Shown here: positions 8,600-16,849 of the stretch, piece after piece
Layout: every line of letters begins with the position of its first letter
Numbering within the stretch: the first letter of the stretch is position 1
NCBI RefSeq assembly: GCF_003259365.1
Contig: NZ_QLLY01000001.1
Location: 186,001-250,000, forward strand
DNA: 64,000 nucleotides
Direction of reading: 5' to 3'
Origin: Streptomyces sp. PsTaAH-137
GTDB taxonomy: Bacteria > Actinomycetota > Actinomycetes > Streptomycetales > Streptomycetaceae
Position numbers and translations under genes: made by a program
Notes under the pieces: model-generated
The model's database searches: none
The model's input: only the letters and a program-made list of their open reading frames with translations
What the model was told of the DNA's origin: nothing

Positions 8600-10144
8600 A
8601 TGAGACGACGAGTCGCACGGAAGATCTACGCGGCGACGGCCGCCATGGGCGTGGCCGCCGCCACCGGCGCGATCCTGTCGATGCCCTCCGCATCGGCGGC
8701 GGTGACCGGCAGCGCCTCCGGATACGCCACCCAGAACGGCGGCACCACCGGCGGCGCCGGCGGGGCCACGGTCAGGGCCACCACCGGCACCCAGATCCAC
8801 GAGGCCCTGTGCGACCGGGCCGCGAGCGACACCCCGATCACCATCGAGGTCGAAGGCACCATCAACCACGCCAACACCGCCAAGGTGTCCGGCGACAGCT
8901 GCAACACCGCCGCAGGAGTGATCGAGCTCAAGCAGATCAGCAACGTCACCCTCGTCGGCGTCGGCAGCGGAGCCGTCTTCGACCAACTGGGCATCCACGT
9001 GCGGGAGTCCAGCAACGTCATCATCCAGAACGTGACCGTCCAGAACGTCAAGAAGTCCGGCAGCCCCACCTCCAACGGCGGTGATGCCATCGGCATGGAG
9101 AGCGACGTCCACAACGTCTGGGTCGACCATGTGGACCTCATCGCCTCCGGCGGCGAGTCCGACGGCTACGACGGGCTCTTCGACCTGAAGGCCAACACCC
9201 GCTACGTCACCCTGTCGTACAGCACGCTCCGCAACTCGGGCCGCGGCGGCCTCATCAACTCCAGCGACAGCGACATCGACAGCAGCTTCGTCACCTTCCA
9301 CCACAACCTGTACGAGAACATCGACTCGCGCGCACCCCTGCTGCGCGGTGGCACGGCCCACATGTACAACAACTACTACGTGAGCCTGAACGAGTCGGGC
9401 ATCAACTCCCGCGTCGGAGCCAAGGCCAAGGTCGACAACAACTATTTCAAGGACTCCAAGGACGTCCTCGGCACCTTCTACACCGACCTGGCCGGATACT
9501 GGCAGGTCAGCGGCAACATCTTCGACAACGTGACCTGGTCGTCGCCCGGTGACGACACCAACCCGGCCGGACCCGCCCCGGTCTCCAACACCACGGTCTC
9601 CATCCCGTACGCGTACACCCTCGACACCGCGAGCTGTGTGCCGGACGTGGTGACGAGGACCGCCGGCGCGGACACCGGCCTCAAGGTGTCGGACGGCAAC
9701 TGCTCCCCGCAGAGCCCGGATCCGACCACCACCCCGACGGCGAGCCCGACCACGCCGGAGCCGACCGAGCCCGCGGGCGCCAACCTTTCGCTGAACGCGG
9801 GCGCGGGCGCCGACGGCACCAGCAAGGCATCCGGCACCAGCTACGGCAACGTACGCGACGGAGACCTGGGCACCTCCTGGTCGCCGTCCGGCACGACCGG
9901 CGCGGTCTCCGTCAAGTGGGGCTCGGCCACCACCGTGTCCTCCGCCCGCATCCGCGAGGCGGCCGGCGCCACCGGTGCCATCGGCACCTGGCGGCTGCTG
10001 AACGCCGACACCGGAGCGGTCCTGAAGACCGGCAGCGGCGCGGGCACGATCTCCTTCACGGCCACCTCCCTGAAGAAGATCACCTTCGAGATCACCGGCG
10101 CGACCGGAACCCCGAAGGTCGCCGAGTTCGAGACGTACGCCTGA
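8600..10144 (+). CDS. Secreted pectate lyase, family PL1, with C-terminal binding-type domain
   Basis: A 514-residue secreted enzyme. A signal peptide (residues 1-33, ending PSASA) precedes a PL1 parallel beta-helix (about 40-355). This carries the conserved VWVDHVDL segment and the catalytic-loop motif RAPLLRGG (the RxPxxR signature) near residue 245, then HMYNNYY. PL1 lyases cleave de-esterified polygalacturonate by beta-elimination using calcium. A Thr/Pro linker (about 375-395) leads to a ~120-residue beta-rich module resembling a discoidin/F5-8C-type carbohydrate-binding domain. The ATG at 8600 is chosen because it directly precedes the signal peptide. The gene is alone and has a palindromic LacI-type site upstream, so it is probably induced by a sugar. 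Confidence 0.93.
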   Translation: MRRRVARKIYAATAAMGVAAATGAILSMPSASAAVTGSASGYATQNGGTTGGAGGATVRATTGTQIHEALCDRAASDTPITIEVEGTINHANTAKVSGDSCNTAAGVIELKQISNVTLVGVGSGAVFDQLGIHVRESSNVIIQNVTVQNVKKSGSPTSNGGDAIGMESDVHNVWVDHVDLIASGGESDGYDGLFDLKANTRYVTLSYSTLRNSGRGGLINSSDSDIDSSFVTFHHNLYENIDSRAPLLRGGTAHMYNNYYVSLNESGINSRVGAKAKVDNNYFKDSKDVLGTFYTDLAGYWQVSGNIFDNVTWSSPGDDTNPAGPAPVSNTTVSIPYAYTLDTASCVPDVVTRTAGADTGLKVSDGNCSPQSPDPTTTPTASPTTPEPTEPAGANLSLNAGAGADGTSKASGTSYGNVRDGDLGTSWSPSGTTGAVSVKWGSATTVSSARIREAAGATGAIGTWRLLNADTGAVLKTGSGAGTISFTATSLKKITFEITGATGTPKVAEFETYA

Positions 10145-10230
10145 TGCCCCTATGACCTGGTGCGGGGCCGCCGCCCATGATCGGATACGCTTCCGCTCCC
10201 CTGACATGTACAGCAAGAGGAGCTACGTCC

Positions 10231-10770
10231 GTGAAGCGGCGCCCCGCACTGGCCGGACTCACCTTGGCGCTCGTCGTCACGCTCACGGCCTGCGGCGGCG
10301 GTGACACCGGCAAGGTGACGTCGTCGTCCGGCAGCGGCAGGACGGGCAGCGTCACGGTCGACCAAGGGACACCCCGCAAGGCGCAGAGCACCAAGGTCAC
10401 CGGCGTCCGCGACACCGAACGCCACGTCACCCGCAGGACCTCCACCGCCACCCGCCCGCACTACGTCAAGAAGTGCGAGACCGACACCCACCGGGTCAAG
10501 CACACCAGGCGCAGCAAGGGCCGCACCAAGACCTGGTACACGACCGAGACCGACCGCGACTGCCACAAGGTCCGCCGCGGCACCGAGAAGTACACCCGCG
10601 TCGTGCGCCGCGAACGCTGGTGCGTCCGCCTCGACGACGTCTCCGGCGCCCACGTCACGACCGGCAAGGACGACGTCTGGTTCCGGGTGCCGCACACCGA
10701 GTACAGCGACGTGCGGATCGCCGACCGGCGGGCGAAGGTGACCATCGAGCCCACTGCGCAGGGGTGTTGA
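10231..10770 (+). CDS. Putative lipoprotein, basic, unknown function
   Basis: A 179-residue protein starting at a GTG preceded by AAGAGGAG. The N-terminus is a lipoprotein signal (LALVVTLTACGGG) with the lipidated Cys at the usual lipobox position. The mature part is short, rich in Lys, Arg and Thr, and has paired cysteines (KKCETDTH and DRDCHKV, RWCV, QGC), suggesting disulfides outside the cell. I recognise no family or function. Its stop lies 3 bases from the stop of the convergent kinase gene. Confidence 0.75.
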   Translation: MKRRPALAGLTLALVVTLTACGGGDTGKVTSSSGSGRTGSVTVDQGTPRKAQSTKVTGVRDTERHVTRRTSTATRPHYVKKCETDTHRVKHTRRSKGRTKTWYTTETDRDCHKVRRGTEKYTRVVRRERWCVRLDDVSGAHVTTGKDDVWFRVPHTEYSDVRIADRRAKVTIEPTAQGC

Positions 10771-10773
10771 GCC

Positions 10774-12930
10774 CTACGGGGCGTTGGTGCGCGGCCGCGC
10801 CGACGGTGCCGTCGGGGACACCGACAGCAGGCGGCCGTGTGCCGCGACCAGCAGGGTGTCGTCGACCAGGGTGAGGGACGGCGCCGAGCGCATGCCGCCG
10901 GCCTCCTTGGGGGCCGGGCGGTCCGGGCCGCGCCACTTGATGAGGCCCGTGCTCGGCTCGATCGCGGTCAGGCGGTCCTTGGCGGAGAGGAAGTAGGCCT
11001 CGTCGCGCCGCGCGTTCAGCACCGGCGCCGCGGCGGCCCCGAGGCTCTCCGGGCCGCCGGGGCGGGTCCACAGGTGGCGGGCCGAGACCGCGTCGACGGC
11101 GTCGACCTTGCCGGTGCCCAGGACGAAGTAGACGATGCCGCCCACCAGATGGGGCGTGGCGCGCGTGCTCGGGACGATGCCGGTGATCGGTGTGGTGGTC
11201 GGTTCACCGGTCGTCGCGCCGATGCGGACGAGCTTCGTGTACGAGCCCGGTTCGTCGGTCTTGTCGGTGACCAGTGCCACGATGTCGTTGCCTGCCAGCC
11301 CGATCGGCTCGACGGGGTCGGGGGTGGAGGCGAGTTGTCGCGCCGCGCCGTCGTCCTGCCCGAACCTGAGGATCCGGTGCGGGCCGTCGCCGGTCTCGCA
11401 CGCGCCGTAGAGGGTGCCCCCGTACGCGTACAGGTCGCAGTCGCCCGCCGGCCGGTCGGCCCGCCACAGCTCCGTGCCGTCCGTGGCCCGCAGCGCCACG
11501 ATCTGCCGGTCGCCGGGCAGGGCCGCGAAGACGGTGCCGTCGCTCATCGCCGCGAACCGCCGGGTGTTCGTCATGCCCTGCTGCCAGACGATCCCGCCGT
11601 CGGCCAGGGCGCGGCCCACGACGACGAAGCCGCCCGCCGGGGTCTTCTCCAGCGTGACCACCGTGCGGTCGGTGACGCCGAGCGGCCGGATCACGTCCTG
11701 CGGGATGCCCGTCCGCCAGGCCACCGACCCGTCGGCGGCGTCGACGCGGGCGACGGCGTGCCTGCCGTCGACGCAGTACAGCGCGTCCCCGTGGACCACA
11801 CAGCCCTGGGCGTCCGCGTGCGCGCCGCTCGTCGTGGTGCCGAGCACCGTCTGCCAGGCGTGCCAGCCCGCGGGCAGCGCGGTGCTCGGGGACGGCTCGG
11901 CGTCGGAGCCGCCCGAAGCCGCGTCCGGAGCGTGCAGCAGCACCGCACCGCCGCCCACCACCACGGCGAGCCCGAGCGCGCCGCCCAGCAGCCGGAGCAG
12001 CGTACGGGGACGGCGTGCGGGCGGCGACGCGGTGGTCGCCGTCGTCGCGGACCGTGCGGCGCCGGATGTTCCGGCGGTGGCGGCCGCCGTCGGTTCGGGG
12101 CCCGGGTGGGGCGGTGCGGCGTCGGTGGTGGGCAGCCGGAGCAGTTCGGTCAGCAGGGTGTCGAGGGAGGCGCGGTCGGCCTCCTCCTTGGCCAGACACG
12201 GCTCGACGGCGGCCCGCAGCGCGTCGGGGACACCGGTCAGATCCGGCTGCTCGTGCACGACGTGATACGCGGTCAGGTACGGGCTGTCGGCGTCGAACGG
12301 GCCGCGTCCCGTCGCCGCGAACACCAGCACCGCCGCCAGCGAGAAGACATCGGACGCCGGACCCGCCGCGCGCGGGCTCTGCAACTGCTCCGGCGACATG
12401 AACGGCGGGGTGCCGAGCACCCGGCCCGTCATGGTCAGGGCCTGGTTGTCGGCGGCCCGCGAGATCCCGAAGTCGATGACGCGGGGCCCGTCCTGCGACA
12501 GCACGATGTTGGCCGGCTTCAGATCGCGGTGGACGAGCCCGGCCCGGTGGATGTCCCGCAGCGCCTCCACCAGACCGACCGCGAGATCCCGCAGCTCCCG
12601 CCCGTACAGCGCGCCCTGATCGCGCACCCGGTCGGCGAGCGTGGGCCCGTCGATGAACGCGGTCGCCATCCACGGGCGTACGGCGTCGGGGTCCGCGTCG
12701 ACCACGGCCGCGGTGAACGCCCCGCTGACCCGGCGCGCGGCGGCGACCTCCTGGTGGAAGCGGCCGCGGAACTCCTCGTCGTCGGCGAACTGCTGGTGCA
12801 CCACCTTGAGCGCGACCCGCCGGCCCGTCGGAGAGCCGGCCGCGTAGACGGTTCCCATGCCGCCCGAGCCGATCCGGTCGAGCAGCGTGTAGTCGCCGAT
12901 CGCCTGCGGATCCTCCCCGCTCAGTGGCAC
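10774..12930 (-). CDS. Transmembrane Ser/Thr protein kinase with PQQ-type beta-propeller sensor
   Basis: A 718-residue Hanks-type kinase. The kinase domain covers about residues 13-270: glycine loop GSGGMGT (21-27), Lys42, catalytic HRDLKPAN (Asp136), DFG at 153-155 and the activation loop TMTGRVLGTPPFMSPEQ. A low-complexity linker and one membrane helix (LLRLLGGALGLAVVVGGGAVLL) follow. The outer half is built of PQQ/quinoprotein-like blades such as GSVAWRTG and GTELWRAD, predicted to fold as a propeller outside the cell. This layout matches the actinobacterial kinases that sense wall or solute signals. The GTG at 12930 begins the conserved N-terminus. A MinD-like ATPase lies 91 bases upstream on the same strand and may share its transcript. 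Confidence 0.9.
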   Translation of the reverse strand: MPLSGEDPQAIGDYTLLDRIGSGGMGTVYAAGSPTGRRVALKVVHQQFADDEEFRGRFHQEVAAARRVSGAFTAAVVDADPDAVRPWMATAFIDGPTLADRVRDQGALYGRELRDLAVGLVEALRDIHRAGLVHRDLKPANIVLSQDGPRVIDFGISRAADNQALTMTGRVLGTPPFMSPEQLQSPRAAGPASDVFSLAAVLVFAATGRGPFDADSPYLTAYHVVHEQPDLTGVPDALRAAVEPCLAKEEADRASLDTLLTELLRLPTTDAAPPHPGPEPTAAATAGTSGAARSATTATTASPPARRPRTLLRLLGGALGLAVVVGGGAVLLHAPDAASGGSDAEPSPSTALPAGWHAWQTVLGTTTSGAHADAQGCVVHGDALYCVDGRHAVARVDAADGSVAWRTGIPQDVIRPLGVTDRTVVTLEKTPAGGFVVVGRALADGGIVWQQGMTNTRRFAAMSDGTVFAALPGDRQIVALRATDGTELWRADRPAGDCDLYAYGGTLYGACETGDGPHRILRFGQDDGAARQLASTPDPVEPIGLAGNDIVALVTDKTDEPGSYTKLVRIGATTGEPTTTPITGIVPSTRATPHLVGGIVYFVLGTGKVDAVDAVSARHLWTRPGGPESLGAAAAPVLNARRDEAYFLSAKDRLTAIEPSTGLIKWRGPDRPAPKEAGGMRSAPSLTLVDDTLLVAAHGRLLSVSPTAPSARPRTNAP

Positions 12931-13021
12931 TTCGCCCGCCCTTCCGCTCGCCCGTGATCTTCGCGCCACCAGCCTAGGCGACGGCTTCCACGGGCTCCGC
13001 GGGGGCGGTGGACGCGGGTGC

Positions 13022-14521
13022 TCAGCGCGCTCGTACCGCCCGGTCGAGTGCTTCGGCGGCGAGTTGCGCGGCCGCCCGGCGGGTCGCCGAGGAGAGCAGT
13101 TCCTCGCGGATCGGACCGCCTGCCGCGAGATGACGGTCGTAGGGCAGGTGGACCACTCCGACACCGGTCTCCCGCAGATGGCCCATGGCGGTGGCGAGAT
13201 CGAGGTTCTGGTCGGGGGTGCCGGAGGTGAGGGCCACGACCGTGGAGGAGAGCGCGGAGTGCGGCAGCGCGGACAGCCAGTCGAGCACCACGCGGGTGCC
13301 GCCGACGCCCTCGACCGTCATGGGCGCGACGACGATCCGGGCGTGCGCGGTGTCCATCGCGGTCCGCGCGACCTCGCCGGGCAGCGTCTCGCAGTCCGCG
13401 ACGGTCACCGCGAAGTGGCGGCGCAGGCCCAGCGTGACGGTGCGGTACGTGGGGATGTCCAGGGGAGGCCCGACCCGGCCCTGGCTCGCGGGCAGCAGCC
13501 AGCCGCCGTCCGGCAGCGGCACCAGGTATCCGGTGATGTCGAGCAGATGCATCTCCGGCGTGAGGATCTGCGCCAGCTCCGAGACGGACCAGCGCACCGT
13601 CGGCGCGCCGAGCCGCACGGCCAGCGTGCCGAGCGCGGCGTCCGCCTCCAGCGCCAGTACGGGGTCCTGCCGCTCGCGCTGCAACGTCCTGGCGACCAGC
13701 GCGGCCGCCGTCGTCTTGCCGACACCGCCCCGGATCGAGGTCACGGCGACGATCCGCCCCGACGTGACCGGCACCCGCAACTCCCGTGCCCGCTGCGCCT
13801 CCGCGCCGCCCGGCGGTGCCTTGGGCGCGGCGAGCCGCCGGATCGACTGCCCGGTCCGCCGCGCCACCGAGTCCCCGTGCACCGGCCGCCCGACGGCCTG
13901 CGCCAGGCGCGGATCGACGGTGGGCACGGACTCGGGTGCCGGGAACGGGATCGCGGGGGCGGCCGTGCGCGGGCGCACCGCGGGCACCGCACTCGTGGAC
14001 ACGGGCGCTGGGGGAGCGGGTGGTGCGGCCTGTGCGGCCGGTGCGGGAGGTGCGGAAGAGGGGGCGGGCGACGGTACGGGCGTCGGCTCGGCGTCCGTCG
14101 GCGGCGCGAGGGCCTGCGTCGAGAACGTGATCGTCGCCGTGTCCGGCGTCGGCTGTACGGGCGCTGACGCGGCGTCAGCCGGCCCGGTCTCCGGCCGGGC
14201 GTCGAAGGGGCTGACCGGCTCGGGCTCCGGGGCCGCGTCGGAAGCCGCGGCGGGCTCGTCGGCGCTCTCCGGCGCGGGTGCCGGCGGCGGTACGGATTCC
14301 GCGGACGGCGCGGCAGTCGTCGGCGGTACGGGTGCCGGGGCGGCCGGAGCCTCCGCGGGCTTCGCGCGTGGGGCCGGGGCGGGCCGCCGTCGGCCCGGGT
14401 TCGGGCGCGTGGGGTCCGGGTGGCGGACCGGGAGCGGGGCCTTGGCGGGCGCGGGCGCCGGGCCGCCGCCGGAGGCGGGCCCCTCCACGGGCGTCACCGC
14501 GGCACCCGGCCCATGCCCCAC
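13022..14521 (-). CDS. MinD/ParA-like P-loop ATPase with proline-rich N-terminus
   Basis: A 499-residue protein. The first ~230 residues are Pro/Ala-rich and disordered. The C-terminal ~250 are a MinD/ParA-type ATPase with the deviant Walker A SIRGGVGKTT, followed by LALEADAALG and the switch-like VTVADCETLP. This arrangement resembles the EspI/CpsD-like ATPases found near type VII secretion and membrane kinases in actinobacteria. No ESX genes are present here, so the partner is unknown. GTG at 14521 is preferred over upstream starts because GTGAGGA lies just ahead of it. Likely in one operon with the Ser/Thr kinase downstream, of which it could be a substrate; that is inference. Confidence 0.78.
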   Translation of the reverse strand: MGHGPGAAVTPVEGPASGGGPAPAPAKAPLPVRHPDPTRPNPGRRRPAPAPRAKPAEAPAAPAPVPPTTAAPSAESVPPPAPAPESADEPAAASDAAPEPEPVSPFDARPETGPADAASAPVQPTPDTATITFSTQALAPPTDAEPTPVPSPAPSSAPPAPAAQAAPPAPPAPVSTSAVPAVRPRTAAPAIPFPAPESVPTVDPRLAQAVGRPVHGDSVARRTGQSIRRLAAPKAPPGGAEAQRARELRVPVTSGRIVAVTSIRGGVGKTTAAALVARTLQRERQDPVLALEADAALGTLAVRLGAPTVRWSVSELAQILTPEMHLLDITGYLVPLPDGGWLLPASQGRVGPPLDIPTYRTVTLGLRRHFAVTVADCETLPGEVARTAMDTAHARIVVAPMTVEGVGGTRVVLDWLSALPHSALSSTVVALTSGTPDQNLDLATAMGHLRETGVGVVHLPYDRHLAAGGPIREELLSSATRRAAAQLAAEALDRAVRAR

Positions 14522-14679
14522 GGGCCGGTCCTCACGTCGAACTCCATCGGCGCACCCCCGAAATCGAGCCTCACCGGCCACACCCGCTCGTGCACGGCCC
14601 CTGCGGAACACTGGCGGCAAATCCTATCCCCCGCCCGGTGACCGCAGCGGCGAAGCCCCTCCAGGTGCGGGGCCGGCGG

Positions 14680-15927
14680 TCAGGCGTCGAGGTGGCGGAC
14701 CCGGCCCGCGCCCACCCCGGCGATGCCCATCGGCACGCACAGCACCGCGAGCAGCGTCAGCGGCACGGTCCAGCCGCCCGTCGCGTCGTGCAGCGCGCCC
14801 AGCAGGAACGGCCCGGCCGCGGCGAGCAGATAGCCGACTCCCTGCGCCATGCCGGACATCTCCGCGGCACGCGCGGCGTCGGGGGAGCGCAGCACGATCA
14901 CCGCGAGCGCCGTGCTGATCAGCAGGCCGGAGCCGAAGCCCTGCATCAGCATCCAGGCGTACGCGCCGCCGACCGGCGCCACGATCAGGCCGATGAGGGA
15001 GCCGAGGAAGAGGAGCGTGCCGACGACGGCGAACGGGACCTGGTTGCGCAGCCGGCCCACGAGCGCGGTGAAGACGAGCGAACCGGCGATGCCGACGAGG
15101 CTCATCAAGGACAGCATCCAGCCCGCCTCCGTGCTGGACATGCCCTCACTGGTCAGCATCGCGGGGATCCAGGCGGCGCACGCGTAGTACTGGAGGGACT
15201 GCAGCCCCATGGTGAGCGTGACCTGCCAGGCCAGCGGTGAACGGCGCAGGGGCGTACGGGCGGTGGGCACCGCGGCTGTCGTCGCGGGCGGGGCGTCGGG
15301 GCGGCGCAGTTGCGGCACCCACAGCAGCAGGGCGAGAGCGGAGAGGACGGCCCAGACGCCGATCGCGCCGCGCCAGCCGAGGCCGAGCGCGTCGCCCAGC
15401 GGCACCGTGACCCCGGCGGCGAGAGCGGCGCCGCAGAACAGGGCCACCGAGTACAGGCCCATCATCAGGCCGGTGTGCCGGTGGAAGTGGCGCTTGATGA
15501 TGCTCGGCACCAGGACGTTGGAGAGCGAGATCGCCGCGCCGATCAGGGCTGTGCCGGCGAACAGGGCGGGCAGCCCGGGCGCGAGGCGCAGGGCGATGCC
15601 CGCCGTGAGCAGCAGCATCATCGCGCCGAGCGCCCGCGTCATGCCGATCCGGCGGGCCAGCTTCGCGGCGAACGGGGCGAGGATCCCGAAGCACAGGATC
15701 GGCAGGGTGGTCAGCAGGCCCGCCATGGATCCGCTCAGCCCCGTGGAGGCGCGTATCGCGTCCAGCTCGGGGGAGACCGCGACGACGCCGGGCCGCAGAT
15801 TCATGGCGATCAGCAGGATGCCCGCGGCGAGCAGCCCTGCGACGGGCGGCGCGGGGCTCCCGGCGGCCGGGATCGCGGGTGCGGTGGTGCGGGATGGATC
15901 AGCTGATTGATCGGCAGTCTGCGGCAT
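14680..15927 (-). CDS. MFS transporter, CynX/NimT (cyanate/nitroimidazole) type
   Basis: A 415-residue, twelve-helix major facilitator. Features of the CynX/NimT group are visible: the MNLRPGVVAVSPEL segment in helix 1, the KLARRIG loop between helices 2 and 3, and a long central loop with basic residues. Members are annotated as cyanate or 2-nitroimidazole carriers, but the true substrate here is unknown. The ATG at 15927 starts directly before a short hydrophilic tail. It is divergent from a GntR regulator across 160 bases carrying repeated ATGGGA motifs, so it is the obvious target of that regulator. Confidence 0.88.
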   Translation of the reverse strand: MPQTADQSADPSRTTAPAIPAAGSPAPPVAGLLAAGILLIAMNLRPGVVAVSPELDAIRASTGLSGSMAGLLTTLPILCFGILAPFAAKLARRIGMTRALGAMMLLLTAGIALRLAPGLPALFAGTALIGAAISLSNVLVPSIIKRHFHRHTGLMMGLYSVALFCGAALAAGVTVPLGDALGLGWRGAIGVWAVLSALALLLWVPQLRRPDAPPATTAAVPTARTPLRRSPLAWQVTLTMGLQSLQYYACAAWIPAMLTSEGMSSTEAGWMLSLMSLVGIAGSLVFTALVGRLRNQVPFAVVGTLLFLGSLIGLIVAPVGGAYAWMLMQGFGSGLLISTALAVIVLRSPDAARAAEMSGMAQGVGYLLAAAGPFLLGALHDATGGWTVPLTLLAVLCVPMGIAGVGAGRVRHLDA

Positions 15928-15941
15928 GCGCACCAACGTAA

Positions 15942-16024
15942 CATCCCATGTTTCGGCCTTCCTGGATCGCATAAATGGCAATATGGGACAAATCAAGCGA
16001 GTGACGCGTCCTAGATATGGGATA
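15942..16024. promoter_or_regulatory. Repeated ATGGGA motifs in the MFS/GntR divergent region
   Basis: ATATGGGACA (15981-15990) and ATATGGGATA (16015-16024) are direct repeats 34 bases apart. CATCCCATGTT (15942-15952) holds the same core in the opposite orientation (ACATGGGAT when read on the minus strand). Three copies of an AT-richer core in a divergent promoter are a reasonable candidate for the GntR operator. Confidence 0.5.
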
Positions 16025-16087
16025 TTTGGCCGAGGCGCGTGAGGTGAGAACCTGCGTTCACGGAAAAGAGCGAGAGAGGCCGCCACC

Positions 16088-16783
16088 TTGTCCGAAGCAG
16101 CACAGCCGACCCTGGTCCAGCGGACCATCGGGCGCATCGAGCGCTCCATCGAGAGCGGCGAATGGGCCGTCGGCGACCGCATCCCGGCCGAGGGGCAGCT
16201 CGTCGAGGCGCTCGGCGTGGGGCGCAACACGGTGCGCGAGGCGGTGCGCGCGCTGTGCCACACCGGCCTGCTCGAGGCGCGGCGCGGTGACGGTACGTAC
16301 GTCCGCGCGGCCAGCGATCTCAACGCCGCGCTCCAACGCCGCCTGCGCCGGGCCGAGTTGAAGCACGTACTCCAGGTGCGCCTGGCCATCGAGCGGGAGG
16401 CGGCACCGGCCGCCGCCGTCCATCGCGGCGAGGACGACCTGGCCCGCATCCTGTCCGCGTTCCTCGCCCGGCGCCGCGCCCAGGAGAGCGGCGACGCGGC
16501 CGCCTACGTCGACGCGGACCTGGAGTTCCACCGCGCCATCGTCGCCGCGAGCGGGAACCCGCTGATGGCCGAGCTGTACGAATCCCTCGTCGAGGCCGTA
16601 CGGGACAGCATCGCCTCGCTGCGCCCGAGCTGGGCGCCGGAGCTCCCCGGCGCGTGCGCCCACGAGGACCTGGCCGACGCGATCGCCCGCCGCGATCCGG
16701 ACGCGGCGACCAAGGCCGCCTGGGCGCACACCCAGACCGTGGAGGCCGCCATGGAGCGGATGGGGAACGCGACCCCGGACTGA
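16088..16783 (+). CDS. GntR/FadR-family transcriptional regulator (FCD domain)
   Basis: A 231-residue regulator. The winged HTH covers residues 8-75 (GDRIPAEGQLVEALGVGRNT and VREAVRALCHTGLLEARRG). A helical FCD ligand domain fills the rest, with the DLEFHRAIVAASGNP signature that supplies metal- and effector-binding residues. The start is TTG, supported by GAGAGAGG about 10 bases upstream and by the family-typical N-terminus. It is divergent from a CynX-type transporter, which it most likely represses until an organic-acid-like effector binds. It ends 66 bases before the cytochrome b gene. Confidence 0.88.
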   Translation: MSEAAQPTLVQRTIGRIERSIESGEWAVGDRIPAEGQLVEALGVGRNTVREAVRALCHTGLLEARRGDGTYVRAASDLNAALQRRLRRAELKHVLQVRLAIEREAAPAAAVHRGEDDLARILSAFLARRRAQESGDAAAYVDADLEFHRAIVAASGNPLMAELYESLVEAVRDSIASLRPSWAPELPGACAHEDLADAIARRDPDAATKAAWAHTQTVEAAMERMGNATPD

Positions 16784-16849
16784 CCTCTGTCGAAGGCCCC
16801 GTGCGCGGCTCTACTCTGGCTGTGCCTCAACGGTCTTGAGGGGGGTCTC

